From positions 992,001-1,056,000 of the forward strand of contig NZ_CP046051.1 of assembly GCF_013315815.1 (NCBI RefSeq): a stretch of 64,000 nucleotides of DNA. Direction: 5' to 3'. Positions 34,974-44,198 of this stretch are shown here, in pieces; positions within the stretch are counted from its first letter, which is position 1; the number at the start of each line of letters is the position of its first letter. Both the position numbers and the translations under genes were made by a program. The notes below the pieces were generated by a model. The model did no database searches and was not told where the DNA came from. It was given only the letters and a program-made list of their open reading frames with translations. The DNA comes from Caproicibacterium lactatifermentans (GTDB lineage Bacteria > Bacillota > Clostridia > Oscillospirales > Acutalibacteraceae).

Positions 34974-36206
34974 ATGCGCAGAGTAGCAGTGACAGGCTTG
35001 GGTGCCGTAACACCCCTTGGAAATACAACAGACGAAACATGGAAGAACCTTACAGAAGGGAAAAACGGAATTGGGCGGATTACCCATTTTGATTCCTCTG
35101 ATTTAAAAGTATATCTGGCAGGAGAAGTAAAAGGCTTTGACCCGCTGCAGTATTTTTCCAGAAGTGAATTGCGTAAATATGACCTTTTTATTCAGTATGC
35201 AGTCGCTGCAACTGAGCAGGCAATGGAAGACAGCGGTATTAAAGGAAAAATTTCCCCAGAACGTTTAGGAATCTATATTGGCAGCGGGATTGGCGGTATT
35301 TCTACAACACTAGAAAATTATAAGCGTTTACTAAATGGAAAGCATGTTTCCGCTCATATGATTACGAGCATGATTGTGAATATGGCTGCCGGCGTTGTTT
35401 CTATTCGCACGGGTGCCAAAGGCCCCTGTGTACCGATTGTTACTGCATGTGCTACCAGTACACATACCATTGGCGAAGCATTTCACTGTATCCGGGACGG
35501 CTATGCAGATGCAGCGATTGCTGGCGGCAGCGAAGCAGCTATCAATCCGCTTACTGTTGCCGGATTTTCTTCCTGCATGGCACTGACGACTAATCCAGAT
35601 GCCAACACAGCCTGCCGTCCATTCGATAAAAATCGCAGTGGTTTTGTTCTTGGTGAGGGTGCCGGTATTCTTCTTTTGGAAGAATACGAGCATGCAAAAG
35701 CGCGCGGAGCAAAAATTTACGGTGAAGTTCTCGGTTATGCCAACACCAGCGATGCTTATCATATTACTGCTCCGCAGCCGGAAGCTGAGGGCATCACCCG
35801 CTGCATTCAGTTGGCAGTTAAGGAAGCCGGCGTCAACGTTGGTAGCAATACTTATATCAATGCGCATGGTACCAGTACAGTTTTGAATGATAAGAGTGAA
35901 ACACTGGCTTTCAAGCAGGCTTTTGGTGAAGAAACAGCACATCAGGTCAAGATAAGCAGCACGAAAAGTATGACTGGGCATCTATTGGGTGCCACTGGTG
36001 CTGTGGAAGCACTGGCATGCCTGAAAGCGCTGCAGACCGGAACTGTTCCGCCCACAATTGGCTTAACAGAACCAGATCCGGACTGTGACTTGAACTATAC
36101 ACCAGGTAAAGCAATGAAAGCAGACTTAAAAACAGCTATTTCCACATCCCTTGGTTTTGGCGGACACAATGGTTGCTTGGTGTTTGGTAAAGCAGAGGAG
36201 GAATAA
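34974..36206 (+). CDS. fabF: 3-oxoacyl-ACP synthase II (FabF)
   Basis: Elongating condensing enzyme, 410 residues. The N-terminus RRVAVTGLGAVTPLGNTT, the Cys in VTACATSTHTIGEA (about residue 160) and the two His in NAHGTST and MTGHLLGATGA complete the Cys-His-His triad. A GATGAVEA motif follows. AAGGAGG precedes ATG 34974. Confidence 0.96.
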   Translation: MRRVAVTGLGAVTPLGNTTDETWKNLTEGKNGIGRITHFDSSDLKVYLAGEVKGFDPLQYFSRSELRKYDLFIQYAVAATEQAMEDSGIKGKISPERLGIYIGSGIGGISTTLENYKRLLNGKHVSAHMITSMIVNMAAGVVSIRTGAKGPCVPIVTACATSTHTIGEAFHCIRDGYADAAIAGGSEAAINPLTVAGFSSCMALTTNPDANTACRPFDKNRSGFVLGEGAGILLLEEYEHAKARGAKIYGEVLGYANTSDAYHITAPQPEAEGITRCIQLAVKEAGVNVGSNTYINAHGTSTVLNDKSETLAFKQAFGEETAHQVKISSTKSMTGHLLGATGAVEALACLKALQTGTVPPTIGLTEPDPDCDLNYTPGKAMKADLKTAISTSLGFGGHNGCLVFGKAEEE

Positions 36207-36209
36207 CTG

Positions 36210-36671
36210 ATGAACTTGCAGGAAATCAAAGAACTAACGCAGGTTATGGAAGAGGCTGGACTGACCTCTTTGGAAGTAGAACAGGATGGACAACGTGTCT
36301 GTCTGAAAAAAGATTTGCCTCCAGTTGCACCGGTAACAACAATCTCTGCCGCGGCACCTGCAGCGGCGGCTCCTGCACCATCTGCTACAGATACTGTTTC
36401 AACAAACACAGAGGATGGTGTCGTCAATTTTAATGATGTAACAGAACTGAAGTCACCTATGGTGGGAACAGTTTATGTAGCACCATCGCCTGGAGAGAAG
36501 CCCTATGTCCATGTTGGGGATAAGGTAAAGCAGGGGCAAGTTCTCTGTGTCATAGAAGCTATGAAGCTGATGAACGAATATACAGCGCCGCAGGATGGCG
36601 AAATTGTTGATATTTGCATTGAAGACGGTCAGTTGGTCGAGTATGGCCAATGCCTGTTTAAAATCTATTGA
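36210..36671 (+). CDS. accB: Acetyl-CoA carboxylase biotin carboxyl carrier protein
   Basis: 153 residues: an N-terminal dimerisation part, an Ala/Pro-rich linker (about residues 40-70) and a C-terminal biotinyl domain with the biotinylated Lys in EAMKLMNE (about residue 119). It carries the carboxyl group between AccC and AccD/A. It starts 3 bases after fabF. Confidence 0.95.
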   Translation: MNLQEIKELTQVMEEAGLTSLEVEQDGQRVCLKKDLPPVAPVTTISAAAPAAAAPAPSATDTVSTNTEDGVVNFNDVTELKSPMVGTVYVAPSPGEKPYVHVGDKVKQGQVLCVIEAMKLMNEYTAPQDGEIVDICIEDGQLVEYGQCLFKIY

Positions 36672-36672
36672 T

Positions 36673-36716
36673 AAAGTAAATTGCTTTACATTATTACGTG
36701 TAAGGCAATTTACTTT
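36673..36716 (+). repeat. Long hairpin between accB and fabZ
   Basis: An 18-bp stem, AAAGTAAATTGCTTTACA with its complement (one G-U), and an 8-base loop. It is followed by ACATAAAAGG rather than a T run. More likely an RNA stability or processing element, or a weak attenuator, than a full terminator. Confidence 0.65.
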
Positions 36717-36738
36717 ACATAAAAGGAGGACCTTCTAT

Positions 36739-37152
36739 TTGAATCGGGAAGAACTCAAACAAATTTTACCACATCGGGAACCAATGCTTTTAGTGGATGA
36801 AGCAACCCTTCTGCCAGACGGAACAGCACAGGGAAAATACACAGTTCGTGGGGATGAATGGTTCTTAAAAGGCCATTTCCCAGGGAATCCGACCGTTCCA
36901 GGTGTCATTTTGTGTGAAATGATGGGGCAGTCCTGCTGCGTTCTGCTGGCAGAAAAGTTGAAAGGGAAAACGCCATATTTTACAGGAATGGACAAAGTCA
37001 AGTTTCATCGTCCGGTCAAGCCCGGTGATACACTGGAAATTTCCTGCAGGCCAACAAAAGAGTATAAAGGATTTTACTTTACAAAATGCCGTGGAACTGT
37101 GAACGGAAAAACGGCGGTTACCGGCGACTTGAGTTTTGCAATTATTGGCTGA
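36739..37152 (+). CDS. fabZ: 3-hydroxyacyl-ACP dehydratase (FabZ)
   Basis: Hot-dog-fold dehydratase of 137 residues. The catalytic His is in GHFPGNPTVPGVI and the catalytic Glu in CEMMGQ. ILPHREPMLLVDE is the conserved opening. It starts at TTG 36739 after AAAAGGAGGA; no better ATG is available. Confidence 0.93.
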   Translation: MNREELKQILPHREPMLLVDEATLLPDGTAQGKYTVRGDEWFLKGHFPGNPTVPGVILCEMMGQSCCVLLAEKLKGKTPYFTGMDKVKFHRPVKPGDTLEISCRPTKEYKGFYFTKCRGTVNGKTAVTGDLSFAIIG

Positions 37153-37178
37153 CTGTAACAAAAATGAGGTGAAAAGGT

Positions 37179-38522
37179 GTGTTTTCCAAAATACTCATTG
37201 CGAACCGTGGTGAAATTGCGGTACGCATTATTCGAGCCTGCAAGGAAATGGGAATCGCCACTGTGGCGGTTTTCAGCGCTGCAGACCGGGATGCGCTGCA
37301 TGTAAGTCTTGCCGATGAAAGTGTTTGCATTGGTCCTGCCCGTGTACAGGATAGCTATCTGAATATGCCGGCAATCCTTTCGGCCGCTGTTACAACGGGA
37401 GCGCAGGCCATTCACCCAGGCTATGGGCTCTTAAGTGAAAATGCAAAATTTGCTCAGCTGTGTGAAGAATGTCATATTACCTTTATTGGGCCGGATTCTG
37501 GGCTGATTGCGAAGTTGGGCGATAAGGATGAAGCGAAACGTACAATGCGCGCTGCAGGGGTTCCAGTTGTCCCAGGCAGCGGACTGATTGACAGTGATGC
37601 AACAGCATTAGCGGCGGCAAAGGAAATTGGTTATCCTCTGCTTGTTAAAGCAAGGGCAGGCGGCGGCGGCCGCGGTATACGTCTGGTGAACAGCGCCGAA
37701 GAACTGCTGCCAGCACTGCATGCTTCTGCTAAAGAAGCTGAAATTGCTTTCGGAGATGGTGCTTGCTACCTTGAAAAATACTTAAATCCAGTCAAGCATA
37801 TTGAAATGCAGATTTTATGTGATAATTATGATAACGTCCTTTGTCTTGGAGAACGAGAGTGCTCCATTCAGCGCAAACATCAAAAACTGCTGGAGGAAAG
37901 CCCTGCAGTCTGCGTCACATCACAGTTGCGGCATAATATGATGGAAGCTGCTAGCAAAGCAGCAAAGGCTGTTCATTACCGCAGTTTGGGAACGATAGAA
38001 TTTTTGGTGGACAGTGACCTCAGTTTCTATTTTATGGAAATGAATACGCGTCTGCAGGTGGAACATCCCGTAACAGAAATGGTAACAGGCATGGACCTTG
38101 TAAAATGGCAAATCCGTGTTGCTTCCGGTATACAGCTTCCCTTTGCCCAAAAAGATGTTCGTTTGCGCGGACATGCTATTGAGTGCCGCATTAATGCTGA
38201 GGACCCAGAAAACGGGTTTGTGCCCAGCTGCGGAAAAATTAATCTGCTGCATATCCCAGGCGGTCCATGGGTGCGGTTTGACACGGCTTTGTATCAGGAT
38301 TATACGGTGCCGCCTTTTTACGATTCTCTGTTGGGAAAGCTGATTGTCTATGCACAAACCAGAGAAGAAGCCATTCGAAAGATGCAAGCTGCTCTGGCAG
38401 AACTAGTCATTGAAGGCGTCAGCAATACTGCTGAACTGCAGATGGATATTTTATCTGACCCCAGTTTTCTGGATGGCAGCTATCATACTGACTTTATGGA
38501 AAAGAGGGAAAAGCTGTGCTGA
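37179..38522 (+). CDS. accC: Acetyl-CoA carboxylase, biotin carboxylase subunit
   Basis: ATP-grasp biotin carboxylase of 447 residues. It has FSKILIANRGEIAVRIIRAC, HPGYGLLSENA, ARAGGGGRGIRLV (ATP-binding Gly loop), MEMNTRLQVEHPVTE and RGHAIECRINAEDP. It starts at GTG 37179 (AGGTG upstream). accD begins 7 bases before its end. Confidence 0.96.
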   Translation: MFSKILIANRGEIAVRIIRACKEMGIATVAVFSAADRDALHVSLADESVCIGPARVQDSYLNMPAILSAAVTTGAQAIHPGYGLLSENAKFAQLCEECHITFIGPDSGLIAKLGDKDEAKRTMRAAGVPVVPGSGLIDSDATALAAAKEIGYPLLVKARAGGGGRGIRLVNSAEELLPALHASAKEAEIAFGDGACYLEKYLNPVKHIEMQILCDNYDNVLCLGERECSIQRKHQKLLEESPAVCVTSQLRHNMMEAASKAAKAVHYRSLGTIEFLVDSDLSFYFMEMNTRLQVEHPVTEMVTGMDLVKWQIRVASGIQLPFAQKDVRLRGHAIECRINAEDPENGFVPSCGKINLLHIPGGPWVRFDTALYQDYTVPPFYDSLLGKLIVYAQTREEAIRKMQAALAELVIEGVSNTAELQMDILSDPSFLDGSYHTDFMEKREKLC

Positions 38523-39391
38523 AACGTGCCAACTTTAAACCCAGCCGCAATACATTAGAAAATTTCGGAATTGCAACAGCAGCAAACGGTACCCCGGAGC
38601 AACCCCAAATTCCGGACCGGCTGTGTGTGAAATGCCCAGGCTGTGGAAAAATGCTTTTTACCATCGACGTCCAAAAGAATGACAATGTGTGCCCGGAGTG
38701 CAGCTATCATTTTAAGATGCCGGCCCGCAAACGATTGCTTTCTTTGTGTGATGAGCAATCATTTACAGAGTGGGATTCTACATTATATAGTAAGGACTTT
38801 CTTTCTTTCCCAGGTTATAAAGTTAAGTTAAAAAGCAGCCGACTGAACAGCCGTGAAAATGAAGCTGTTATTTCTGGATATGGAAAAATCAGTGGGTCAC
38901 CCTGTGCTTTGTTTGCAATGGATGGCCGTTTTATGATGGGAAGCATGGGCTGCGTGGTCGGGGAAAAAATAACGCGCGTTTTTGAGCGTGCGACACAGCA
39001 GCACCTGCCGGTCGTTGGATTTACACTTTCCGGTGGGGCTCGTATGCAGGAGGGAACACTGTCCTTAATGCAGATGGCAAAAACCAGCGGCGCTGTTAAA
39101 CGTCACAGTGATGCAGGCCTGCTGTATATCACAATTCTAACAAACCCAACAACTGGCGGTGTTACAGCCAGCTTCGCAATGGAAGGGGATATCCTTCTCG
39201 CAGAGCCTGGAGCTCTGATTGCATTTGCTGGTCCGCGTGTCATTGAACAGACCATTCGTCAGAAACTTCCAAAAGGATTTCAAAGCGCTGAGTTCCTTTT
39301 GGAAAAGGGGTTTCTGGATGATATCGTTGCCAGAAAAGATATGCGTCATACATTGTCTCATCTTCTAAAACTACATGAAAAGGAGGCGTGA
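38516..39391 (+). CDS. accD: Acetyl-CoA carboxylase carboxyltransferase beta subunit
   Basis: 291 residues. The N-terminal zinc ribbon has CPGCGKM and CPECSYH. The crotonase-like core includes GSMGCVVGEKI, SGGARMQEG, NPTTGGVTASFAM and PGALIAFAGPRVIEQT. It starts at GTG 38516, inside accC. Confidence 0.95.
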   Translation: MLKRANFKPSRNTLENFGIATAANGTPEQPQIPDRLCVKCPGCGKMLFTIDVQKNDNVCPECSYHFKMPARKRLLSLCDEQSFTEWDSTLYSKDFLSFPGYKVKLKSSRLNSRENEAVISGYGKISGSPCALFAMDGRFMMGSMGCVVGEKITRVFERATQQHLPVVGFTLSGGARMQEGTLSLMQMAKTSGAVKRHSDAGLLYITILTNPTTGGVTASFAMEGDILLAEPGALIAFAGPRVIEQTIRQKLPKGFQSAEFLLEKGFLDDIVARKDMRHTLSHLLKLHEKEA

Positions 39392-39396
39392 CCTCG

Positions 39397-40173
39397 GTGG
39401 AAGCCTATAAAAAACTGCAGCTTGCCAGAAAGTCAAACCGGCCAACAGGCCTCGATTATATCAATCACATTTTAACAGATTTTTTTGAGATGCATGGTGA
39501 CCGCCGTTTTGCAGATGACTCAGCTATTGTAGCTGGCATCGGGCGTCTTTGCGGCCAGCCTATCACCGTGATTGCTCAGGAAAAAGGTCATACGATGAAG
39601 GAGCGAACCTACCGGAATTTTGGCAGCGCACATCCAGAGGGATATCGAAAAGCACTCCGCCAAATGAAGCTGGCAGAAAAGTTTGGTCGTCCGGTTCTTT
39701 GTATTGTAGACACTGCCGGTGCATACTGTGGTACCGGCGCGGAGGAACGTGGGCAGGGGGAAGCTATTGCAGAGAATCTTTCAGAAATGATGACGCTGCA
39801 GGTTCCTATTCTTTCTCTTTTTATCGGTGAAGGCGGCAGCGGCGGCGCTTTGGGTTTGGCAGTAGCCAATGAAGTTTGGATGATGGAAAACGCTGTTTAC
39901 TCAGTTATCAGTCCAGAAGGCTGTGCAAGCATTCTGTGGAAAGACCCACATAAGGTGCGGGAAGCCAGTGACAGCCTGCACATTTGCCCGGAGGATCTAA
40001 AGCTTTTGGGAGTAGTGGAGCGTATCCTACCGGAAAATGATTGGGAGCAGTTGTGGCAGGACCTTCCTTTGCTTCTGCATCAAAAACTTGTTGAACTTTC
40101 TAATCTTTCTGGCTCTGAACTGTCCGAATCACGATACCGCCGTTTCCGGAAAATGGGGGTGTATGGAGAATGA
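39397..40173 (+). CDS. accA: Acetyl-CoA carboxylase carboxyltransferase alpha subunit
   Basis: 258 residues: FFEMHGDRRFADDSAIVAGI, then PEGYRKALRQMKLAEKF, VDTAGAYCGTGAEERGQGEA, GEGGSGGALGLAV and ISPEGCASILWKD. GTG 39397 has the better spacing to AGGAGG at 39381-39386; GTG 39388 is possible. Its stop overlaps degV. Confidence 0.95.
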   Translation: MEAYKKLQLARKSNRPTGLDYINHILTDFFEMHGDRRFADDSAIVAGIGRLCGQPITVIAQEKGHTMKERTYRNFGSAHPEGYRKALRQMKLAEKFGRPVLCIVDTAGAYCGTGAEERGQGEAIAENLSEMMTLQVPILSLFIGEGGSGGALGLAVANEVWMMENAVYSVISPEGCASILWKDPHKVREASDSLHICPEDLKLLGVVERILPENDWEQLWQDLPLLLHQKLVELSNLSGSELSESRYRRFRKMGVYGE

Positions 40174-40994
40174 TTGCCATTGTCACAGACAGTACAGCAC
40201 CTGTCACACGGCAAGAAGCCGAAAAATACGGCATCTGCATCGTTCCACACAGCTATCAGGTGAATGGAACCACTTATTTGGAAAACTATACAGACCGAAA
40301 TTACAACTATACGCAGCGGTTAACCAATGCTGGGAACCATACAGCTACGAACCAGTGTACATCTTCCGCTTTTGCGGTCATGTTTGAGCATCTTCTTTCA
40401 CAAGGATACGAAGTCCTCTGCATCGTCATTTCTTCGCGTTTAAGCGGTGCGTGGAACAGCGCCGTAACCGCGGCAAGAGAAATCGGCGGCGATAAAATTG
40501 CCGTTGTGGATTCTCTTACAACGGCCGGTGGGCTTTATTATCAGATTATGCGCGCCCGTGAATTAGCAGATACAGGAATATCGTTGGATAAACTGGCAAG
40601 CTACTGTGCCGCACAACGGAGCAGTGTCGGTTTAGGCTTTTCTGTAGAAGATATGCATGCCCTGCGCCGCAGCCGCCGCTTGGGACCGCTGAGTCAATCT
40701 GTCACAACAATTTTAAATTGCCGTCCTATTTTCCTGGTACAGGATGGGACTATCGTTTATAAGGAGCTGGCACGCGGCCGTGCGAACCGGATACGAATGC
40801 TGTCTGCATTGGTGCCACAGAACGCACAGCGCATTATGGTACAGGGCTTTGGCACAATGCCGATTGCGTCAAGTCTTGCACATATGCTGCAGCAGCATTT
40901 TCCGCAGATAGAGATTCAGCGTAAGGAAGTGGGCCCGGTACTAAGCATTCATATTGGTATGCAGGCCTTGGCGGTGTCTTGGTGCTTGAATTGA
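40170..40994 (+). CDS. DegV family fatty-acid-binding protein
   Basis: 274-residue DegV protein that in Firmicutes presents fatty acids to fatty-acid kinase. It has IAIVTDSTAPVTRQEA, SSRLSGAWNSA (fatty-acid carboxylate site), VVDSLTTAGGL and VEDMHALRRSRRLGP. It overlaps accA (ATGA). Position at the end of the fab/acc operon fits a role with acyl groups. Confidence 0.93.
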   Translation: MIAIVTDSTAPVTRQEAEKYGICIVPHSYQVNGTTYLENYTDRNYNYTQRLTNAGNHTATNQCTSSAFAVMFEHLLSQGYEVLCIVISSRLSGAWNSAVTAAREIGGDKIAVVDSLTTAGGLYYQIMRARELADTGISLDKLASYCAAQRSSVGLGFSVEDMHALRRSRRLGPLSQSVTTILNCRPIFLVQDGTIVYKELARGRANRIRMLSALVPQNAQRIMVQGFGTMPIASSLAHMLQQHFPQIEIQRKEVGPVLSIHIGMQALAVSWCLN

Positions 40995-41027
40995 CTCCTA
41001 TAAAAGTTTAAAAATAAAAATTGTTTT

Positions 41028-41068
41028 CAGCAGCGGGATGCGTTTTTCTACCTGCTGCTGTTTTCATT
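41028..41068 (+). terminator. Terminator of the fatty-acid operon
   Basis: CAGCAGC and GCTGCTG stem with an extended GGG/CC region, then TTTTCATTTTG. Confidence 0.75.
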
Positions 41069-41097
41069 TTGATACAGAACGGTACCCGGTGATTTCC

Positions 41098-41126
41098 TTG
41101 ACATAAAAGTTGGAATACGATACAAT
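41098..41126 (+). promoter_or_regulatory. Promoter upstream of the dehydratase activase
   Basis: TTGACA (41098-41103), 17 bases, TACAAT (41121-41126). The predicted leader is about 135 bases. Confidence 0.75.
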
Positions 41127-41150
41127 AAAATGATTCTTTCACATAAAATG

Positions 41151-41216
41151 CAGCTGTGTCCCGCTTGGAGATACAGCTTTGATGTATAAACAAATTTTGC
41201 ACATCAAAGCTTTTCT
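41151..41216 (+). promoter_or_regulatory. Leader with two overlapping hairpins (possible attenuator)
   Basis: AGCTGT (41151-41156) can pair with ACAGCT (41174-41179). The later AGCTTTGATGT (41175-41185) pairs with ACATCAAAGCT (41201-41211), followed by TTTC. The two stems share AGCT, so they are partly exclusive, as in antiterminator/terminator pairs. Confidence 0.45.
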
Positions 41217-41267
41217 AAATGGACGAGATTTATTGTGTGCCATTCAGAAGAAAGGGGTCCCATCTAA

Positions 41268-44186
41268 ATGAAAATTGGTCTTGATGTTGGTTCCACGACA
41301 ATTAAAAGTGTGGTATTGAACGACGATAATCAGATTGTTTTCAAGTCTTACGAACGCCATTATTCACAGATTACGGAGAAAATAACAGAACTGCTTACTA
41401 AAATCCGTGATGAAGTAGTGCATGGAGAAGATGCACTACTGACAATCTCCGGCTCCGCTGGCATGGGTATCAGTGAAACATGTGACCTGCCGTTTGTTCA
41501 AGAAGTATATGCCACGCGAATTGCTACTGGGCGCCTTCTGCCGCAAACCGACTGTATCATTGAGCTGGGCGGTGAAGACGCTAAAATTCTGTTTTTAACA
41601 GGTGGTCTTGAAGTTCGTATGAATGGCACTTGCGCCGGCGGTACAGGCGCTTTTATTGACCAAATGGCAACTCTTCTAAACGTTTCCCTGGAGGAGATGG
41701 ATTCCCTTTCAGAACATTATGAGAAAATTTATACGATTGCTTCCCGCTGCGGTGTCTTTGCAAAAAGTGACATTCAGCCGCTTTTAAATCAGGGCGCACG
41801 AAAAAGTGACCTTGCCGCCAGCATTTTTGCTGCAGTGGCAAATCAAACGATTGCCGGCCTTGCACAGGGCCGACCGATTACTGGAAATGTCCTGTATCTG
41901 GGTGGACCTCTTACTTTTCTGAAAGGTCTGCGCCGTGCATTCGATATGGCCCTGAAAACAAAGGGGACCTGCCCAGAAAACAGTCTCTACTTTGTCGCTT
42001 TGGGCGCCGCATACAGCAGTGAAATCGAGATAGATTTGGATACAGCATTAAAGAATATTTCCACTTATGGTGTTACCGGAAACTTCCGCAGTATCGACCC
42101 GCTTTTTAACAGCAAAGAAGAATATCGTGCATTTGTAGAGCGTCACAGCAAAAGTAAAGTTCCCCGCGGTAATCTTCAAACTTACCAAGGCCCCTTTTAC
42201 CTCGGTGTAGATTCTGGTTCTACGACCATCAAGGCCGTTGTTATGGGAAACAGCGGACAGATTCTGGACAGTTTCTACCGTGGAAACACTGGCAATCCGG
42301 TACCGATTATGCGTGATTATCTATTGCAGCTGTATCAAAAGCGTCCAGATATTTCTTTTACCGCAGCAGCTGTTACCGGCTATGGAGAAGACCTGCTGAA
42401 AAATGCCTTTAACATTGATTATGGTGTTGTTGAAACAATAGCACATTTTACAGCAGCCAAACGCTTTATGCCAAATGTGGATTTTGTTATCGACATTGGC
42501 GGGCAGGACATGAAGTGTTTTAAAGTTCACAATGGGGCCATAGACAATATTTTCTTGAATGAAGCTTGTTCTTCCGGTTGTGGTTCCTTTTTGCAGACAT
42601 TTGCCAATACGCTGGGATATAAAATCGAGGACTTTGCAAAGCTAGGCCTATTTGCTAAACATCCGGTTGATTTGGGAAGCCGCTGCACCGTCTTTATGAA
42701 CAGCCAGGTCAAGCAGGCACAGAAAGATGGCGCCACGACGGAAGACATTTCAGCCGGTTTGTCCGTTAGTGTCGTCAAAAATGCATTGTATAAAGTTATT
42801 CGTGTATCTTCAGCGAAAGAGCTGGGCAAAAATATTGTTGTACAGGGTGGTACATTCTTAAATGATGCGGTTCTGCGTGTCTTTGAAAAAGAAATGAACG
42901 TCAACGTTATCCGTCCAGACATTTCCGGCCTGATGGGTGCTTATGGTGCGGCAGTTTACGCGATGAACAAAGCGCTGCATAAAGAAACCGGAACCAGTAC
43001 GCTTATTTCCCGAGAAGAACTGGAAACCTTTAAACATGAGGTGAAAGTAACTAACTGCGGTATGTGCAGCAACAACTGCCGTTTGACCATCAATATTTTT
43101 GACAATGGCCGCCGGTTTATCGGTGGAAATCGCTGTGAGCGTCCTGTAACGAAGCGCAGCGGCACGGGTGCGGAGTATGATTTATATACTTACAAGCTGC
43201 AGAAGCTGCAGTCGTATACGCCAGTGCCCGCAGGAAAACGTGGAAAAATCGGTATTCCAATGTGTTTGAATATGTATGAAATGCTTCCATTCTGGTACAC
43301 GTTTTTTTCCATGCTTGGCTTTGAAGTGGTCACTTCTCCGCTTTCCAACCGAGAACTTTATCTGGAGGGTCAAAGCACCATTCCCAGCGATACGGTTTGC
43401 TTCCCTGCAAAGCTGTCACATGGTCACATTCTGCGCTTGTTGGATGAAGGTGTGGATACCATTTTCTATCCCTGCCTAAGCTATAATTTTGATGAGAACC
43501 GCAGTGACAATCACTATAACTGCCCGGTTGTTGCTTATTATCCGGAAGTAATCGCAGCCAACATGCATCAGTTGAAAGGTAAAAAATTCATCCATGACTA
43601 CGTTGGCATTCATAGGCCCCATGATTTTCCTAAAAAGATGTTGAAAATTTTAAATTACCATTTTCATAATCAACCATTTACACTGAAAGAAGTGAAGATA
43701 GCTGCCAACGCTGCTTATCAGTCTTACAACGATTATATGACGGACGTTCGCAAAAAAGGCGGCGAAATTGTAAAACGTGCACGGCTGGAGCATAAACCGA
43801 TTATTGTTCTTTCTGGTCGGCCATATCATTTGGACCCGGAGGTCAACCATGGCATTGATAAACTAATTACCAGCCTGGGAGCAGCTGTTATCAGTGAAGA
43901 TGTTGTGGCTGCCTGTGAACATATGGAACCGGTCAAAGTACTGAATCAGTGGACTTATCATGCACGCCTTTATTCCGCTGCCGAATATGTCGCCACACAG
44001 CCGGACATGAACCTGGTGCAGCTTGTTTCTTTTGGCTGTGGATTGGATGCTATCACAACTGATGAGGTACGCCGCATTCTTGAAGAGAACGGCAAAATTT
44101 ACACCCAAATTAAAATTGATGAAATCACAAATTTGGGTGCCGTAAAGATCCGCCTGCGCAGTTTGTTTGCAGCGCTGGAACAGTAA
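41268..44186 (+). CDS. Acyl-CoA dehydratase activase (two ASKHA domains plus DUF2229)
   Basis: 972-residue protein of the BadF/BcrA/HgdC activase family. The first ASKHA domain starts LDVGSTTIKSVVL and has CAGGTGAFIDQMA, whose Cys ligates the bridging 4Fe-4S. The second begins near residue 305 (LGVDSGSTTIKAVVMG) with ACSSGCGSFLQTFA. From about residue 600 a Cys-rich part (NCGMCSNNCR) leads into a DUF2229-type domain. Such activases use ATP to drive low-potential electrons into 2-hydroxyacyl-CoA dehydratases. AAAGGGG precedes ATG 41268. It is paired with the next gene. The true substrate is unknown. Confidence 0.9.
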   Translation: MKIGLDVGSTTIKSVVLNDDNQIVFKSYERHYSQITEKITELLTKIRDEVVHGEDALLTISGSAGMGISETCDLPFVQEVYATRIATGRLLPQTDCIIELGGEDAKILFLTGGLEVRMNGTCAGGTGAFIDQMATLLNVSLEEMDSLSEHYEKIYTIASRCGVFAKSDIQPLLNQGARKSDLAASIFAAVANQTIAGLAQGRPITGNVLYLGGPLTFLKGLRRAFDMALKTKGTCPENSLYFVALGAAYSSEIEIDLDTALKNISTYGVTGNFRSIDPLFNSKEEYRAFVERHSKSKVPRGNLQTYQGPFYLGVDSGSTTIKAVVMGNSGQILDSFYRGNTGNPVPIMRDYLLQLYQKRPDISFTAAAVTGYGEDLLKNAFNIDYGVVETIAHFTAAKRFMPNVDFVIDIGGQDMKCFKVHNGAIDNIFLNEACSSGCGSFLQTFANTLGYKIEDFAKLGLFAKHPVDLGSRCTVFMNSQVKQAQKDGATTEDISAGLSVSVVKNALYKVIRVSSAKELGKNIVVQGGTFLNDAVLRVFEKEMNVNVIRPDISGLMGAYGAAVYAMNKALHKETGTSTLISREELETFKHEVKVTNCGMCSNNCRLTINIFDNGRRFIGGNRCERPVTKRSGTGAEYDLYTYKLQKLQSYTPVPAGKRGKIGIPMCLNMYEMLPFWYTFFSMLGFEVVTSPLSNRELYLEGQSTIPSDTVCFPAKLSHGHILRLLDEGVDTIFYPCLSYNFDENRSDNHYNCPVVAYYPEVIAANMHQLKGKKFIHDYVGIHRPHDFPKKMLKILNYHFHNQPFTLKEVKIAANAAYQSYNDYMTDVRKKGGEIVKRARLEHKPIIVLSGRPYHLDPEVNHGIDKLITSLGAAVISEDVVAACEHMEPVKVLNQWTYHARLYSAAEYVATQPDMNLVQLVSFGCGLDAITTDEVRRILEENGKIYTQIKIDEITNLGAVKIRLRSLFAALEQ

Positions 44187-44198
44187 GGAGATAGAATA

